Source: Streptomyces filamentosus | Lineage (GTDB): Bacteria; Actinomycetota; Actinomycetes; Streptomycetales; Streptomycetaceae | Length of the DNA stretch: 64,000 bases | Reading direction: 5' to 3' | NCBI RefSeq assembly: GCF_014654895.1 | Contig: NZ_BNBE01000001.1 | Span: forward strand, 2,294,001 to 2,358,000 | Part shown: positions 25,158-34,667 of the stretch, in pieces | How the letters are laid out: each line of letters starts with the position of its first letter | How positions within the stretch are numbered: position 1 is the first letter of the stretch | Notes under the pieces: generated by a model | Databases searched by the model: none | What the model was told of the DNA's origin: nothing | The model's input: the letters and a program-made list of their open reading frames with translations, nothing else | Made by a program: the position numbers and the translations under genes

Positions 25158-26042
25158 ATGACAGCGCACACGAACGCGAAGACCCCCGTCACCCTCCTCG
25201 GCCTCGGCGCGATGGGCACCGCCCTGGCGCGGGCCTGGCTGGCCGCCGGCCACCCCCTCACCGTCTGGAACCGCACCGCCGCCCGCGCGGAGGCACTGGC
25301 CGCCGAGGGCGCGACGGTGGCCCCCGACGCCGCCGCAGCCGTCGCCGCGAACGACCTCGTGATCGTCTGCCTCCTCGACGACGCGTCGGTCGGCGCGGCC
25401 CTCGACGGCGTCGACCTCACCGGCAAGGACGTCGTCGACCTGACGACCACGACCCCCGCGCAGGCCCGCGCACGCGCCGCCTCGGTGACCTCCCGGGGCG
25501 CCCGCCACCTGGACGGCGGCATCATGGCCGTCCCGCCGATGATCGGCGTCCCCGAGGCCGGCGGCTACGTCTTCTACAGCGGCTCCCCCGAGCTGTTCGA
25601 GACGTACCGGCACGTCCTCGCCGTCCCGGCCGGCACCCGCTTCGTCGGCTCCGACCCCGGCCACGCGGCCCTGCACGACGTGGCCCTGCTGAGCGCCATG
25701 TACGGCATGTTCGCCGGCGTCGCGCACGCCTTCGCCCTGATCCGGAAGGAGGACGTCGACCCCGTCGCCTTCGCCCCGCTGCTCTCCGAGTGGATCTCCG
25801 CCATGGCGGGCCCGCACGTCACCCGGACCGCCGACCAGCTGAAGAGCGGCGACTACACGACGAACGTGGTGAGCAACCTCGGCATGCAGACCGCCGGCAC
25901 GCCCACCTTCCTCTCCACCGCCCGGGGCCAGGGCGTGAGCCCCGAACTCCTCGCCCCCTACTTCGACCTCATGCGCCGCCGCCTCGCCGAGGGCTCCCCG
26001 GAGGAGGACCTGACGGGCGTGGTGGACCTGCTGCTCCGGTGA
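25158..26042 (+). CDS. imine reductase-like NAD(P)-binding protein (6PGDH family)
   Basis: A 294-aa two-domain dehydrogenase. The N-terminal Rossmann fold has LLGLGAMGTALARAWLAAGH and WNRTAARAEAL, with Arg after Asn favouring NADPH. A DLTTTTPAQARARAASV loop follows, then DGGIMAVPPMIG and an all-helical C-terminal domain (DVALLSAMYGMFAGVAHAFALI). The layout and the GIMAVP segment fit the imine-reductase branch of beta-hydroxyacid dehydrogenases. The substrate is unknown. Likely regulated by the divergent HxlR protein; ends at a hairpin. Confidence 0.88.
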   Translation: MTAHTNAKTPVTLLGLGAMGTALARAWLAAGHPLTVWNRTAARAEALAAEGATVAPDAAAAVAANDLVIVCLLDDASVGAALDGVDLTGKDVVDLTTTTPAQARARAASVTSRGARHLDGGIMAVPPMIGVPEAGGYVFYSGSPELFETYRHVLAVPAGTRFVGSDPGHAALHDVALLSAMYGMFAGVAHAFALIRKEDVDPVAFAPLLSEWISAMAGPHVTRTADQLKSGDYTTNVVSNLGMQTAGTPTFLSTARGQGVSPELLAPYFDLMRRRLAEGSPEEDLTGVVDLLLR

Positions 26043-26060
26043 ACGAGTTCCGTTAATCGG

Positions 26061-26089
26061 AGAAGACCCCTCCTCCTGAGGGGTCTTCT
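26061..26089 (+). terminator. 11-bp hairpin after the imine-reductase gene
   Basis: AGAAGACCCCT (26061-26071) pairs with AGGGGTCTTCT (26079-26089) around CCTCCTG. Confidence 0.8.
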
Positions 26090-26177
26090 CGTGGCACACT
26101 CGCGGCGATCGTTCCCCCAGGCGATCCGTTTTCCCCTCAGTTTCCCCTCAGAGGCAAGCGGAAGGATCGCGAAACAC

Positions 26178-28487
26178 GTGAAGAAGATTGTCGTGGGCAT
26201 GACCCTCGGGTCGGCGCTCACCGCACTCCTCGCCGCGGGGCTCACCCCCGCCGCCGCGCAGGAGGCCGGGGACCCCGCCCCGTCCGGCACCACCTCCGCC
26301 CAGCGGCCGGACAACCGGCCCGGGCCCCTCACCAAGCAGCGCACCGAACTGCGCGAGAAGGCCATCGACCTCGTCGCCAAGGGCAAGGCCAGGGCGAACG
26401 CCCGGGGCGTCGTCGAGGTCGCGCCCGGGAAGTTCGCCGAGACCGAGACGACCACCGCCGTACGGCAGGAGAAGATCCTCACGATCCTCTCCGAGTTCGG
26501 CGACCAGGGCTCGGGCAAGCTCGGCACCACCCCCGGGCCGCTGCACAACCAGATCGCCCGGCCGGACCGGGCCACGGACAACTCCAACGCCTGGACCGCC
26601 GACTTCGACAAGACCTACTACGAGAACCTCTTCAACGGCCCCGGCGAGTCGATGAAGACGTACTACGAGAAGCTGTCGAACGGCGCCTACTCCGTCTCCA
26701 ACGTCGTCGAGGACTGGGTCAAGGTCCCCGGCAACGCCTCCACCTACGGCGACAACGCCGTCGAGGACAACGGCGGTTCGTGGGCGTTCATCCAGGACAC
26801 CGGCGACGCCTGGTGGAACGCGCAGATCGCGGCCGGCAAGACCCCGGCCGAGATCGACGCGTACCTCGCCCAGTTCGACGTGTGGGACCGCAACGACTGG
26901 GACCACGACGGGAACTTCGACGAGGCCGACGGCTACATCGACCACTTCCAGGCCGTCCACGCCGGCATGGGCGAGGACGCCGGCGGCGGCGCCCAGGGCG
27001 AGGACGCCATCTGGTCCCACCGCTGGTACGTCAACGGCGACGACTACGGCCTGACCGGGCCCGACGTCGCCGGCACGCAGAACAAGGCCGGCGGCGCCCG
27101 CATCGGCCAGTCCAAGTACTGGCTCGGCGACTACACCACCGAGGGCGAGAACGGCGGACTCGGCGTCTTCTGCCACGAGTTCGGCCACGACCTCGGCCTG
27201 CCGGACTACTACGACACCGACGGCGGCGAGAACTCCACCGCCTTCTGGACCCTGATGAGCTCCGGCTCCTGGCTCAGCCACGGCGCCGCCGCGAACGCGG
27301 GCATCGGCACCCACCCGGGCCTGATGGGCGCCGAGGAGAAGCTCTTCCTCGGCTGGCTCGACTACGTCGACGCCCCGCTCGGCACCACCGGCAGCCACAC
27401 CCTGAGCCCCGCCGCCCTCCAGCAGGCCGGCAAGGCGCAGGCCGTCCGCGTCGCGCTCCCGGACAAGTCCGCCGCCACCGCCTACGCCACCCCGACCTCC
27501 GGCGCGCACGCCTGGTGGACCGGCTCGGCCGACGGCCTCAACCAGTCGCTCACCCGCTCCGTCCCGGCCGCCCCGCGCGTCACCGTGAAGGCGAGCGCCT
27601 GGTACGAGATCGAGGCGGACTACGACTACCTCTTCGCCGAGTACTCCCTCGACGGCGGCACCACCTGGGCCCGCGCCGGCGACGGCGTCAGCGGCTCCTC
27701 GGCCGGCAAGTGGACGACGCTGCGGTTCTCGTACGACGCCGCGGGCAAGCCGTCCCTCTTCCGCTTCCGCTACCAGACCGACGGCGGGGTGCACCTGCCC
27801 GGAGCCTTCCTCGACGACGTCGCGCTGACCTCCGGCGGCACGACGCTCGTGGCGGACGACGCCGAGCAGGGCGCCAACGGCTGGACCGCGCAGGGCCGCT
27901 GGAAGCTCTCCACCGGCACCGAGTCGGCCTCCTACCCGCGCTACTACCTCCTGGAGAACCGCGAGTACGTCGGCGCCGACGCGCTCCTCGCCGAGGGCCC
28001 GTACCAGTTCAGCAAGCCGCTGTCCGCCCCCGACTGGGTCGAGTGGTTCCGCTACCAGAACGGCATGCTCGTCTGGTACGTCGACCGGTCCTTCGACGAC
28101 AACAACGTCAGCAACCACCCCGGCGGCGGCTCGGCCATGGCCGTCGACGCCCGCCCGACGCCGTTCACCTACCCGAACGGCGCCGCGCCCAGCAACCGCC
28201 GCCAGCCCTTCGACGCCACCTTCGGCCTGGAGGCCACCGACGCCACCTGCCTCCACACCGAGGTCCTGGCCGGCAAGGGCAAGCAGCAGACCGTCCAGAC
28301 CCTGGCCGCCTGCGCCCCGTCGGCGCCGGGCATCCCGGTCTTCGACGACACCGACCCGAACGCCTACTACGACACCTCGGCGCCGCAGGCCAGCGTCAAG
28401 GTCGCCGGGCACGGCGTGAAGGTCACCGTCACCGGCGACGCCGGCGACGACCTGACGATCACGGTGGCCAACCCGGCCGCGCACTGA
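26178..28487 (+). CDS. secreted M6-family metalloprotease (immune inhibitor A-like)
   Basis: Secreted zinc protease, 769 aa. A signal peptide (VKKIVVGMTLGSALTALLAAG ending near TPAAA-Q) is followed by a propeptide. The catalytic domain has the zinc site HEFGHDLGLPD, the InhA-type YFENLFNGPGESMKTYYEKLSNGAYSV-like entry segment and the SGSWLSHG turn. Then come a jelly-roll-like region (YDYLFAEYSLDGGTTWARAG) and a long C-terminus. The GTG at 26178 is chosen because GGAAGGA precedes it and it begins the signal peptide; the open frame further upstream lies over the preceding terminator. Related proteins degrade host or environmental proteins. Confidence 0.92.
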   Translation: MKKIVVGMTLGSALTALLAAGLTPAAAQEAGDPAPSGTTSAQRPDNRPGPLTKQRTELREKAIDLVAKGKARANARGVVEVAPGKFAETETTTAVRQEKILTILSEFGDQGSGKLGTTPGPLHNQIARPDRATDNSNAWTADFDKTYYENLFNGPGESMKTYYEKLSNGAYSVSNVVEDWVKVPGNASTYGDNAVEDNGGSWAFIQDTGDAWWNAQIAAGKTPAEIDAYLAQFDVWDRNDWDHDGNFDEADGYIDHFQAVHAGMGEDAGGGAQGEDAIWSHRWYVNGDDYGLTGPDVAGTQNKAGGARIGQSKYWLGDYTTEGENGGLGVFCHEFGHDLGLPDYYDTDGGENSTAFWTLMSSGSWLSHGAAANAGIGTHPGLMGAEEKLFLGWLDYVDAPLGTTGSHTLSPAALQQAGKAQAVRVALPDKSAATAYATPTSGAHAWWTGSADGLNQSLTRSVPAAPRVTVKASAWYEIEADYDYLFAEYSLDGGTTWARAGDGVSGSSAGKWTTLRFSYDAAGKPSLFRFRYQTDGGVHLPGAFLDDVALTSGGTTLVADDAEQGANGWTAQGRWKLSTGTESASYPRYYLLENREYVGADALLAEGPYQFSKPLSAPDWVEWFRYQNGMLVWYVDRSFDDNNVSNHPGGGSAMAVDARPTPFTYPNGAAPSNRRQPFDATFGLEATDATCLHTEVLAGKGKQQTVQTLAACAPSAPGIPVFDDTDPNAYYDTSAPQASVKVAGHGVKVTVTGDAGDDLTITVANPAAH

Positions 28488-28491
28488 CCGT

Positions 28492-28512
28492 CGCACCGCG
28501 AGGGGCGGTGCG
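28492..28512. terminator. hairpin between M6 protease and otsB
   Basis: CGCACCGC (28492-28499) pairs with GCGGTGCG (28505-28512); the convergent stops are at 28487 and 28522. Confidence 0.6.
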
Positions 28513-28521
28513 GGAGGACCC

Positions 28522-29364
28522 TCAGTCCTTCCGCACCGCCCCCGCCAGTCCCGCGAGGAGGGCGACCACGCCGGAGGGGCCGTCGACCGAGAGGTCGGCG
28601 CGGTCGGCGAGCTCCGGGACCTCGGTGGAGCCGGAGCAGACGAGGAGGCCGGGGAGGCCGTCGCCGCGGAGCTTCTCCACGGCGGCGAAGGCGGGCAGGT
28701 CGCCCAGGTCGTCCCCGGCGTAGAGGACGGACCCGGCGCCCTTCTCGCGTACGAACTCCGCCAGCGCCACCCCCTTGTCCATGCCGGGGGGCCGCAGCTC
28801 CAGGACCAGCCGGCCGGGCTCCAGGACCAGGCCGTGCGCGGCGGCCAGGTCGGCGAGCGGGCCCTTGAGGGAGGCGAAGGCGCCCTCGGGGTCCCGGGCG
28901 CGGCGGGTGTGCACGGCGACCGCGCGGCCCTTCTCCTCGATCCAGACGCCGTGCCAGGCGCCGTGGCGGTCGAGGAAGCCGGGGAGCTCGGCGCGGACGG
29001 AGGCGACCCCGGGGTGCGGGGCGGCGGCCGTGACCGTGCCGGTGGCGGCGTCCCAGCGCTCGGCGCCGTAGTGGCCGAGGACGGTGAGGTGGCCGAGGCC
29101 CGGGACGCCGGCCAGGCCGCCGTGCCGGACCGCGACCCCGGCCGGGCGGCCGGTCACGATCACGACGGCGGCCACGTGCGGCGCGAGGGCCGCGAGCGCG
29201 GGAACGGCCTCCGGATGGGCCCTGGCCCGCTCCGGGTCCGGGACGATCTCGGCGAGCGTCCCGTCGAAGTCGAGGGCGACGACGGCCTCGGAGGGCCGCG
29301 CGAGCAGCGCGGCCAGGCCGTCGCGGCCGGCGGACGTGGTCGGGTGCGGAAGGCTGCTGACCAT
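28522..29364 (-). CDS. otsB: trehalose-6-phosphate phosphatase
   Basis: HAD-superfamily phosphatase releasing trehalose, 280 aa. The nucleophile motif is VVALDFDGTLAEIV; the cap region follows, with VIVTGRPAGV (motif II), MDKGVAL (Lys) and VLYAGDDLGDLPAF (motif IV). The start is the ATG at 29364 (MVSSLPHPTTSAGRDGL). Together with otsA it completes the OtsAB route, though otsA lies 4 kb away. A 14-bp tandem repeat array lies just upstream, between it and the DUF3263 gene. Confidence 0.93.
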   Translation of the reverse strand: MVSSLPHPTTSAGRDGLAALLARPSEAVVALDFDGTLAEIVPDPERARAHPEAVPALAALAPHVAAVVIVTGRPAGVAVRHGGLAGVPGLGHLTVLGHYGAERWDAATGTVTAAAPHPGVASVRAELPGFLDRHGAWHGVWIEEKGRAVAVHTRRARDPEGAFASLKGPLADLAAAHGLVLEPGRLVLELRPPGMDKGVALAEFVREKGAGSVLYAGDDLGDLPAFAAVEKLRGDGLPGLLVCSGSTEVPELADRADLSVDGPSGVVALLAGLAGAVRKD

Positions 29365-29416
29365 GACCCCGACCCTACCGACCCGGGCCCGCCGCGTCAG
29401 CGTGGCCGGACTCACC

Positions 29417-29514
29417 CGGCGGGAATCGCCCGGCGGGGTTTACCCGGCGGGGTTCACCCGAGGGGAATCGTCCGGCGGGGTTCACCCGACGGGGATCGTC
29501 CGGCGGGGGTTCAG
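29417..29514. repeat. tandem array of seven 14-bp units
   Basis: Seven units of the form CGGCGGG-n-n-TCrCC run from 29417 to 29514 without gaps; second halves alternate between AATCGCC-like and GTTCACC-like forms. The array begins at the stop codon of the DUF3263 gene and reaches to 53 bases before the otsB start. The unit length is not a multiple of three, so it is not a coding repeat. Confidence 0.8.
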
Positions 29515-29762
29515 CGGCGCCGCTCCCGCTCCTCGCGGATCCGCCTCAGGCGGTTGACGGTGACCGGGTCGTGGGCGAGGGCGCGGGGGTCGTCCAGGAG
29601 GGCGTTGAGGAGCTGGTAGTAGCGGGTCGGGGAGAGGCCGAGGCGTTCGCGGACGGCGCGCTCCTTGGCGCCGGGGCCGGGCCAGGAGCGGCGTTCGAGG
29701 GCGAGGACGGCCCGCTCCCGCTCCCCCAGTCCGCTGCCGTCGCCCGGCGTCTCTTCGGTCAT
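29511..29762 (-). CDS. DUF3263 protein
   Basis: An 83-aa conserved actinobacterial protein with the DUF3263 pattern: LGERERAVLALERRSWPGPGAKERAVRERLGLSPTRYYQLLNALLDDPRALAHDPVTVNRLRRIREER. The core resembles a helix-turn-helix (KERAVRERLGLSPTRYYQLLNAL), so DNA binding is plausible but unproven. It precedes otsB on the same strand. Confidence 0.9.
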   Translation of the reverse strand: MTEETPGDGSGLGERERAVLALERRSWPGPGAKERAVRERLGLSPTRYYQLLNALLDDPRALAHDPVTVNRLRRIREERERRR

Positions 29763-29884
29763 ACGACCAACCTATTACCCGGCGGTCCGCTCCGCCGCCC
29801 CGCCTCCCGGCCGCCGCCCCGCGTCCCGCCCGGCGGCCCGGCGACCCGCGCTCCGGCCCGGCGGTCCGCCTCCCGCCCCGCGGT

Positions 29885-31156
29885 CTACTCCGCCGCCTCC
29901 GCCGCCGACGCCGTGCGCGCGACGGAGCCGAGGACGGCCTCCGGGCTGCCGGCGGGGGTGACGGCCTTGCCCATCTCCTGCTTCAGGGTCTCGCTGACCT
30001 TGGCCCAGGAGGTCTTGCCGACCGGCGGGAGCTGGGCGGTGGGCAGCGCCTTCAGGAACTGGCGCAGCTTGGCGTGCTCGGGGGCGGTCTCCATGCGGGT
30101 GGAGGCGGTGACGGTGACCGGCAGCAGGTCGTTGTCGCCGGCGAACTTCAGCACGTTCTCGTCGGTGAAGACGAAGTCGAGGAAGGCCCCGGCCTCCTTG
30201 TTGTGGCCGTTCTGCTTGAAGGCCATGATCCAGTCGGCGACGCCCATGGACTTCTTGGCCGGGCCGTCGACGCCGGGCAGCGGGGCCTGGCCGACCTCGA
30301 TGCCCTGCTTGGCGGCCTCCTGGAGGAGCGAGGGGTGGCCGTTGAGCATGCCGACCTCGCCGCGCGCGAAGGCGGCGAAGGCGGCCTTGCGGTTGAGCTT
30401 GCCGGGGGCGATGGGGCCGGTGAGGCCGGGCGCGACGAGCTCGTCCTTGAGCCAGGTGAAGGTGTCGACGTTGGCCTCGGAGTCGATGGCGTACCGGTCG
30501 GAGTCGTCGGTCCAGCCGCCGCCGCCCGCGAACAGCCACGTCAGCGACTCGGCCTGGGCCTCCTCGGGCCCGAGGGGCAGCGCGATGGGGGTGCGGACGC
30601 CCTCCGCCTTGAGCTTCTTCGCGACGGCGGCCAGCTCGTCCCAGGTGGTGGGGGGCTTCACGCCGGCCTTCTCGAAGAGGTCGGCGTTGTAGAAGAGGGG
30701 CCGGGTGGAGGCGACGAAGGGCAGGCCGTACTGGACGTGCTTGTTCTCGCCGGCGTCGGCGAGCGCGGGCAGGAAGTTGGCCTGGACGGGTATGGAGAGG
30801 AGTTCGTCGGCGGAGTAGAGCTGGCCGGCGGCGGCGTAGTCGGCGTAGGCGCCGATCTGCGCGAGGTCGGGGGCCTGCCCGGCCTCGACCATCTCGGCGA
30901 CCTTGCGGTCGACGTCGTCCCAGGACTCGACCTGGACCTGGACCTTGACCCCGGGGTGGGACGCCTGGAAGGCGGCGACGAGGCCGTCCCAGTACTTCTT
31001 GGTGGTGTTGCCGCCGGTGAGGTCGTAGTCGGCGGCGACCAGGCGCAGGGTCACCTCGCCGTCGTCCCCGCCGAGGGCGCCGCAGCCGGCGACCGTGGCG
31101 GTCATGCCCAGGGCGGCGGCGGCCGCGGTCAGTCCAAGGAATCGTCGCCGCTCCAC
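29885..31156 (-). CDS. ABC transporter sugar-binding lipoprotein
   Basis: Family 1 solute-binding lipoprotein, 423 aa. The N-terminus [23 protein letters not shown] ends in a lipobox (VAGC). The body shows the usual pattern: [67 protein letters not shown] and MLNGHP. The start GTG 31156 is favoured since GGTGGA lies seven bases upstream; GTG 31168 is also possible. It is divergent from nagK-nagA and near a DasR-like site, suggesting an amino-sugar or chito-oligosaccharide ligand. No permease genes are adjacent, and it could share MsiK as ATPase. Confidence 0.92.
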   Translation of the reverse strand: MERRRFLGLTAAAAALGMTATVAGCGALGGDDGEVTLRLVAADYDLTGGNTTKKYWDGLVAAFQASHPGVKVQVQVESWDDVDRKVAEMVEAGQAPDLAQIGAYADYAAAGQLYSADELLSIPVQANFLPALADAGENKHVQYGLPFVASTRPLFYNADLFEKAGVKPPTTWDELAAVAKKLKAEGVRTPIALPLGPEEAQAESLTWLFAGGGGWTDDSDRYAIDSEANVDTFTWLKDELVAPGLTGPIAPGKLNRKAAFAAFARGEVGMLNGHPSLLQEAAKQGIEVGQAPLPGVDGPAKKSMGVADWIMAFKQNGHNKEAGAFLDFVFTDENVLKFAGDNDLLPVTVTASTRMETAPEHAKLRQFLKALPTAQLPPVGKTSWAKVSETLKQEMGKAVTPAGSPEAVLGSVARTASAAEAAE

Positions 31157-31366
31157 GGCTTCATCCACCTTTTGCTCGTCGTTGAGCAGCAGTGAGCTGC
31201 ACGTACACGCCCGCAGGGGCGCGGTCAGGGGCCGAAAGTCTCTCCCATTCCCGGGCAAGAGGTCTACACCACTCGGGTATCACTTCGGCAACCCCGGTGG
31301 GACCTTCGCCACAAACCCCCCACACCCTGGGGCCCGAATTTGTATCCGAGCGCAACAATCCTCGGC

Positions 31367-31382
31367 AGTGGACTAGACCTTT
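31367..31382. promoter_or_regulatory. DasR-responsive element (dre)-like site before nagK
   Basis: AGTGGACTAGACCTTT agrees at 12 of 16 positions with the dre consensus ACTGGTCTAGACCAGT as I recall it. It lies 28 bases before the nagK start, in the divergent promoter gap shared with the sugar-binding lipoprotein. DasR control of nagK/nagA is established in S. coelicolor. Confidence 0.6.
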
Positions 31383-31410
31383 AGGGCGATCTCGCGCGAG
31401 ACTGTCCCCC

Positions 31411-32361
31411 GTGAGACACGTCATCGCCCTGGATGTGGGCGGCACCGGCATGAAGGCCGCCCTCGTCGGGGCGGACGGCACCCTCCTCCACGAAGCCCGC
31501 CGCGCCACCGAGCGCGACCGCGGCCCGGAGGCCGTCGTCGAGACGATCCTCGCCTTCGCCGAGGACCTCCGCGCCCTCGGCGAGGAGCGGTACGGCGAGC
31601 CCGCCGCGGCCGCCGGCGTCGCCGTCCCCGGCATCGTCGACGCCGACCGCGGCATCGCCGTCTACGCCGCCAACCTCGGCTGGCGCGACGTGCCCCTCCG
31701 CGCCCTCCTCAGCGAACGCCTCGGCGGCCTCCCCGTCGCCCTCGGCCACGACGTCCGCACCGGCGGCCTCGCCGAAGGCCGCATCGGCGCCGGGAACGGC
31801 GCCGACCGCTTCCTCTTCGTGCCCCTCGGCACCGGCATCGCCGGAGCCATCGGCATCGGCGACCACATCGAGGCCGGCGCCCACGGCTACGCCGGCGAGA
31901 TCGGCCACATCGTCGTCCGCCCCGGCGGCACCGACTGCGGCTGCGGCCAGCGCGGCTGCCTGGAGCGCTACGCCTCCGCCTCCGCCGTCTCCCTCGCCTG
32001 GGCCAAGGCGTCCGGCGACCCCGACGCGGACGCCGCCGACTGCGCCAAGGCGGTCGAGTCCGGCGACCCCACCGCCGTACGCGTCTGGCAGGACGCGGTG
32101 GACGCCCTCGCCGACGGCCTCGTCACCGCCCTCACCCTGCTGGACCCCCGCACGCTCATCATCGGTGGCGGACTGGCCGAGGCCGGGGAAACCTTGTTCA
32201 CACCCCTTCGGGCCGCGGTGGAGGAACGAGTGACCTTCCAGAAGCTGCCCGTCATCGTGCCGGCGGCCCTCGGGGACACCGCCGGATGCCTGGGCGCGGG
32301 CCTCCTCGCCTGGGACCTGCTCGCCGACCAGCGTTCCACCGACCCGGAGGTTTCCGCCTGA
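31411..32361 (+). CDS. nagK: ROK-family sugar kinase, probable N-acetylglucosamine kinase
   Basis: ROK kinase, 316 aa. The ATP loop is IALDVGGTGMKAALV, the zinc-binding signature is CGCGQRGCLE preceded by GHIVV, and the second phosphate loop is GTGIAGAIGIG. The GTG at 31411 begins the conserved region directly; the longer open frame overlaps the promoter. Its stop overlaps the nagA start by one base (TGATG), so the pair is translationally coupled and should feed GlcNAc-6-phosphate to NagA. Glucokinase activity cannot be excluded from sequence. Confidence 0.88.
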   Translation: MRHVIALDVGGTGMKAALVGADGTLLHEARRATERDRGPEAVVETILAFAEDLRALGEERYGEPAAAAGVAVPGIVDADRGIAVYAANLGWRDVPLRALLSERLGGLPVALGHDVRTGGLAEGRIGAGNGADRFLFVPLGTGIAGAIGIGDHIEAGAHGYAGEIGHIVVRPGGTDCGCGQRGCLERYASASAVSLAWAKASGDPDADAADCAKAVESGDPTAVRVWQDAVDALADGLVTALTLLDPRTLIIGGGLAEAGETLFTPLRAAVEERVTFQKLPVIVPAALGDTAGCLGAGLLAWDLLADQRSTDPEVSA

Positions 32362-33530
32362 TGTCCGATCACAAGGTTCTCGCCGGCGCCCGCGTCGTGC
32401 TGCCCACCGGGATCGTCGAGAACGGACGCGTGATCGTCGACGGCGGCCGCATCGCCGGCAGCGCGCCCGAGGACGCCCCCGCCCTGGACCTCAGCGGTCA
32501 CTGGCTCGTCCCCGGCTTCGTCGACATGCACAACCACGGCGGCGGCGGCGCCTCCTTCACCTCCGGCACCGTCGAGGACGTCCTCAAGGGCGTCCACACC
32601 CACCGGCTGCACGGCACCACCACCGTCGTCGCCTCCTTCGTCACCGGCGACATGGACTTCCTCACCGCCCGCGCCGGCCTGCTCTCCGAGCTCGCCGAAC
32701 AGGGCGAGATCGCCGGCCTCCACTTCGAGGGCCCCTTCATCTCCCCCTGCCGCAAGGGCGCCCACGACGAGACCCTGCTGCGCGACCCGCACCCGGCCGA
32801 CGTCCTCAAGCTGATCGACGCCGCCCGCGGGCGGGCCAAGATGGTCACCCTCGCCACCGAGCTGCCCGGCGGCCTCGACTCCGTCCGCCTCCTCGCCGAG
32901 CACGGCGTCATCGCCGCCATCGGCCACACCGACGCCAGTTACGAGCAGACCGTCGAGGCCATCGACGCCGGCGCCACCGTTGCCACCCACCTCTACAACG
33001 CGATGCCCGGCCTCGGCCACCGCGCGCCCGGCCCGATCGCCGCCCTCCTGGAGGACGAGCGGATCACCGTCGAGCTCATCAACGACGGCACCCACCTGCA
33101 CCCCGCCGCCCTGGAGCTCGCCTTCCACCACGCGGGCCCCGAGCGCGTCGCCTTCATCACCGACGCCATGGACGCCGCAGGCTTCGGCGACGGCCGCTAC
33201 ATGCTCGGCCCGCTGGAGGTCGAGGTGAAGGACAGCGTGGCCCGCCTCGTCGAGGGCGGCTCCATCGCCGGCTCCACCCTCACCCTGGACCGCGCCTTCA
33301 AGCGCGCCGTCACCGTCGACGGCCTCCCCGTCGAGTCCGTCGTCCAGGCCATCTCCGCCAACCCGGCCCGCCTCCTCGGCGTCTACGACCGGGTCGGCTC
33401 CCTGGAGCCCGGCAAGGACGCCGACCTCGTCGTCCTCGACGACGCCTTCGACGTGAAGGGCGTCATGCGCAGGGGCGAGTGGATCGTCGCCCCCCAGGGC
33501 GTCCCCGTCCGGGTGCCGCAGACCGCCTGA
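32361..33530 (+). CDS. nagA: N-acetylglucosamine-6-phosphate deacetylase
   Basis: Amidohydrolase producing glucosamine-6-phosphate and acetate, 389 aa. Motifs: PGFVDMHNHGGGG (metal entry), GLHFEGPFISPCRKGAH with the metal glutamate, AIGHTDASYEQ (His), THLYNAMPGLGHRAPGP (His) and FITDAMDAAGFGDG (catalytic Asp). It is coupled to nagK upstream and ends at a hairpin. In Streptomyces NagA controls the glucosamine-6-phosphate pool that releases DasR, linking chitin degradation to development and antibiotics. Confidence 0.95.
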   Translation: MSDHKVLAGARVVLPTGIVENGRVIVDGGRIAGSAPEDAPALDLSGHWLVPGFVDMHNHGGGGASFTSGTVEDVLKGVHTHRLHGTTTVVASFVTGDMDFLTARAGLLSELAEQGEIAGLHFEGPFISPCRKGAHDETLLRDPHPADVLKLIDAARGRAKMVTLATELPGGLDSVRLLAEHGVIAAIGHTDASYEQTVEAIDAGATVATHLYNAMPGLGHRAPGPIAALLEDERITVELINDGTHLHPAALELAFHHAGPERVAFITDAMDAAGFGDGRYMLGPLEVEVKDSVARLVEGGSIAGSTLTLDRAFKRAVTVDGLPVESVVQAISANPARLLGVYDRVGSLEPGKDADLVVLDDAFDVKGVMRRGEWIVAPQGVPVRVPQTA

Positions 33531-33542
33531 TCAGCACCGGAG

Positions 33543-33583
33543 GGAACGGCGAACGGTCCGGGGACTGGGCCGATCGCCGTTCC
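33543..33583 (+). terminator. 10-bp hairpin after nagA
   Basis: GGAACGGCGA (33543-33552) pairs with TCGCCGTTCC (33574-33583); it separates nagKA from the pfkB gene. Confidence 0.7.
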
Positions 33584-33652
33584 TTTGGCATGATCGTGGC
33601 CCATCACGCAGCTGACGCCACAGGGGCGTACCGGGAGTACGGGGGTGGACAG

Positions 33653-34582
33653 GTGATCCTCACGGTCACCCTCAACACGGCACTGGACCTCACCTACCGG
33701 GTGCCCGCCCTCGTCCCGCACACCAGCCACCGGGTCGACCACAGCGCCGAACGCCCCGGCGGCAAGGGCGTCAACGTCGCCCGGGTGCTCGCCGCGCTCG
33801 GCCACGAGACGGTCGTCACCGGCTTCGCCGGCGGCCCCACCGGCGAACGGCTCCGGGAGCTCCTCGCCCCCGTCCCCCGGCTGACCGACGCCCTCGTCAC
33901 CACCGAGGCGCCCACCCGCCGCACCGTCGCCGTCGTGGACGCCGCCGCCGGCGACACCACCCAGTTCAACGAGGCCGGCGCCCCCGTCACCCCCGCCGAA
34001 TGGGCCGCCTTCCGCGCCCGCTACACCGACCTCCTGTCCGGCGCCCGGGCCGTCGCCCTCTGCGGCAGCCTCCCGCCGGGCGTCCACGTCGGCGCGTACG
34101 CCGAACTGATCCGCACGGCCCGGGGCGCCGGCGTCCCCGTCCTCCTCGACACCAGCGGCGAACCGCTCCGCCGGGGCATCGCCGCCCGCCCCGACGTCGT
34201 CAAGCCCAACGCCGACGAACTCGCCGGGCTCACCGGCTCCCGCGACCCGCGCCGCGCCGCCCTCGACGCCCGCCGCCGCGGCGCCCACGCCGTCGTCGCC
34301 TCCCTGGGCCCGGACGGCCTGCTGGCCGCCACCCCGGACGGCCTCTGGCGGGCCGCGCCCCCCGCCCCCGTCCACGGCAACCCCACCGGCGCCGGCGACT
34401 CCGCCGTCGCCGCCCTCCTCGCCGGCCTCGCCGCCGCCACCCCCTGGCCCGCCCGCCTCACCGAGGCCGCCGCCCTCTCCGCCGCCACCGTCGCCTCCCC
34501 CGTCGCCGGCGAATACGACCCGGCCGTCCTCGCCGACCTCCTCCCGAAGGTGACGGTCACCCGCGAGGACGACACCGCCTGA
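33653..34582 (+). CDS. PfkB-family hexose kinase (1-phosphofructokinase/LacC type)
   Basis: PfkB kinase, 309 aa. It opens with ILTVTLNTALDLTYRVP. The substrate motif is GGKGVNVARVLAALG, and the C-terminal anion-hole/catalytic motif is GNPTGAGDSAVAALLAG. This subgroup phosphorylates fructose-1-phosphate or tagatose-6-phosphate. The position after nagA suggests a role in amino-sugar (for example GalNAc-derived) use, but it has its own promoter region. The GTG at 33653 is chosen because it begins the first strand and follows a GG-rich ribosome site. Confidence 0.87.
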   Translation: MILTVTLNTALDLTYRVPALVPHTSHRVDHSAERPGGKGVNVARVLAALGHETVVTGFAGGPTGERLRELLAPVPRLTDALVTTEAPTRRTVAVVDAAAGDTTQFNEAGAPVTPAEWAAFRARYTDLLSGARAVALCGSLPPGVHVGAYAELIRTARGAGVPVLLDTSGEPLRRGIAARPDVVKPNADELAGLTGSRDPRRAALDARRRGAHAVVASLGPDGLLAATPDGLWRAAPPAPVHGNPTGAGDSAVAALLAGLAAATPWPARLTEAAALSAATVASPVAGEYDPAVLADLLPKVTVTREDDTA

Positions 34583-34667
34583 CCCGGTGGCGGGTCTCCC
34601 GGGGCCCCGGCGGCCGTGCCTGTACACAGGAGGGCGACAGCACCCCGGACCCCGGAGGGACCCTCCC

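Noticed and set aside
29417..29514. CRISPR array
   Set aside because: Units are 14 bp, contiguous and lack unique spacers; no cas genes are present anywhere in the window.
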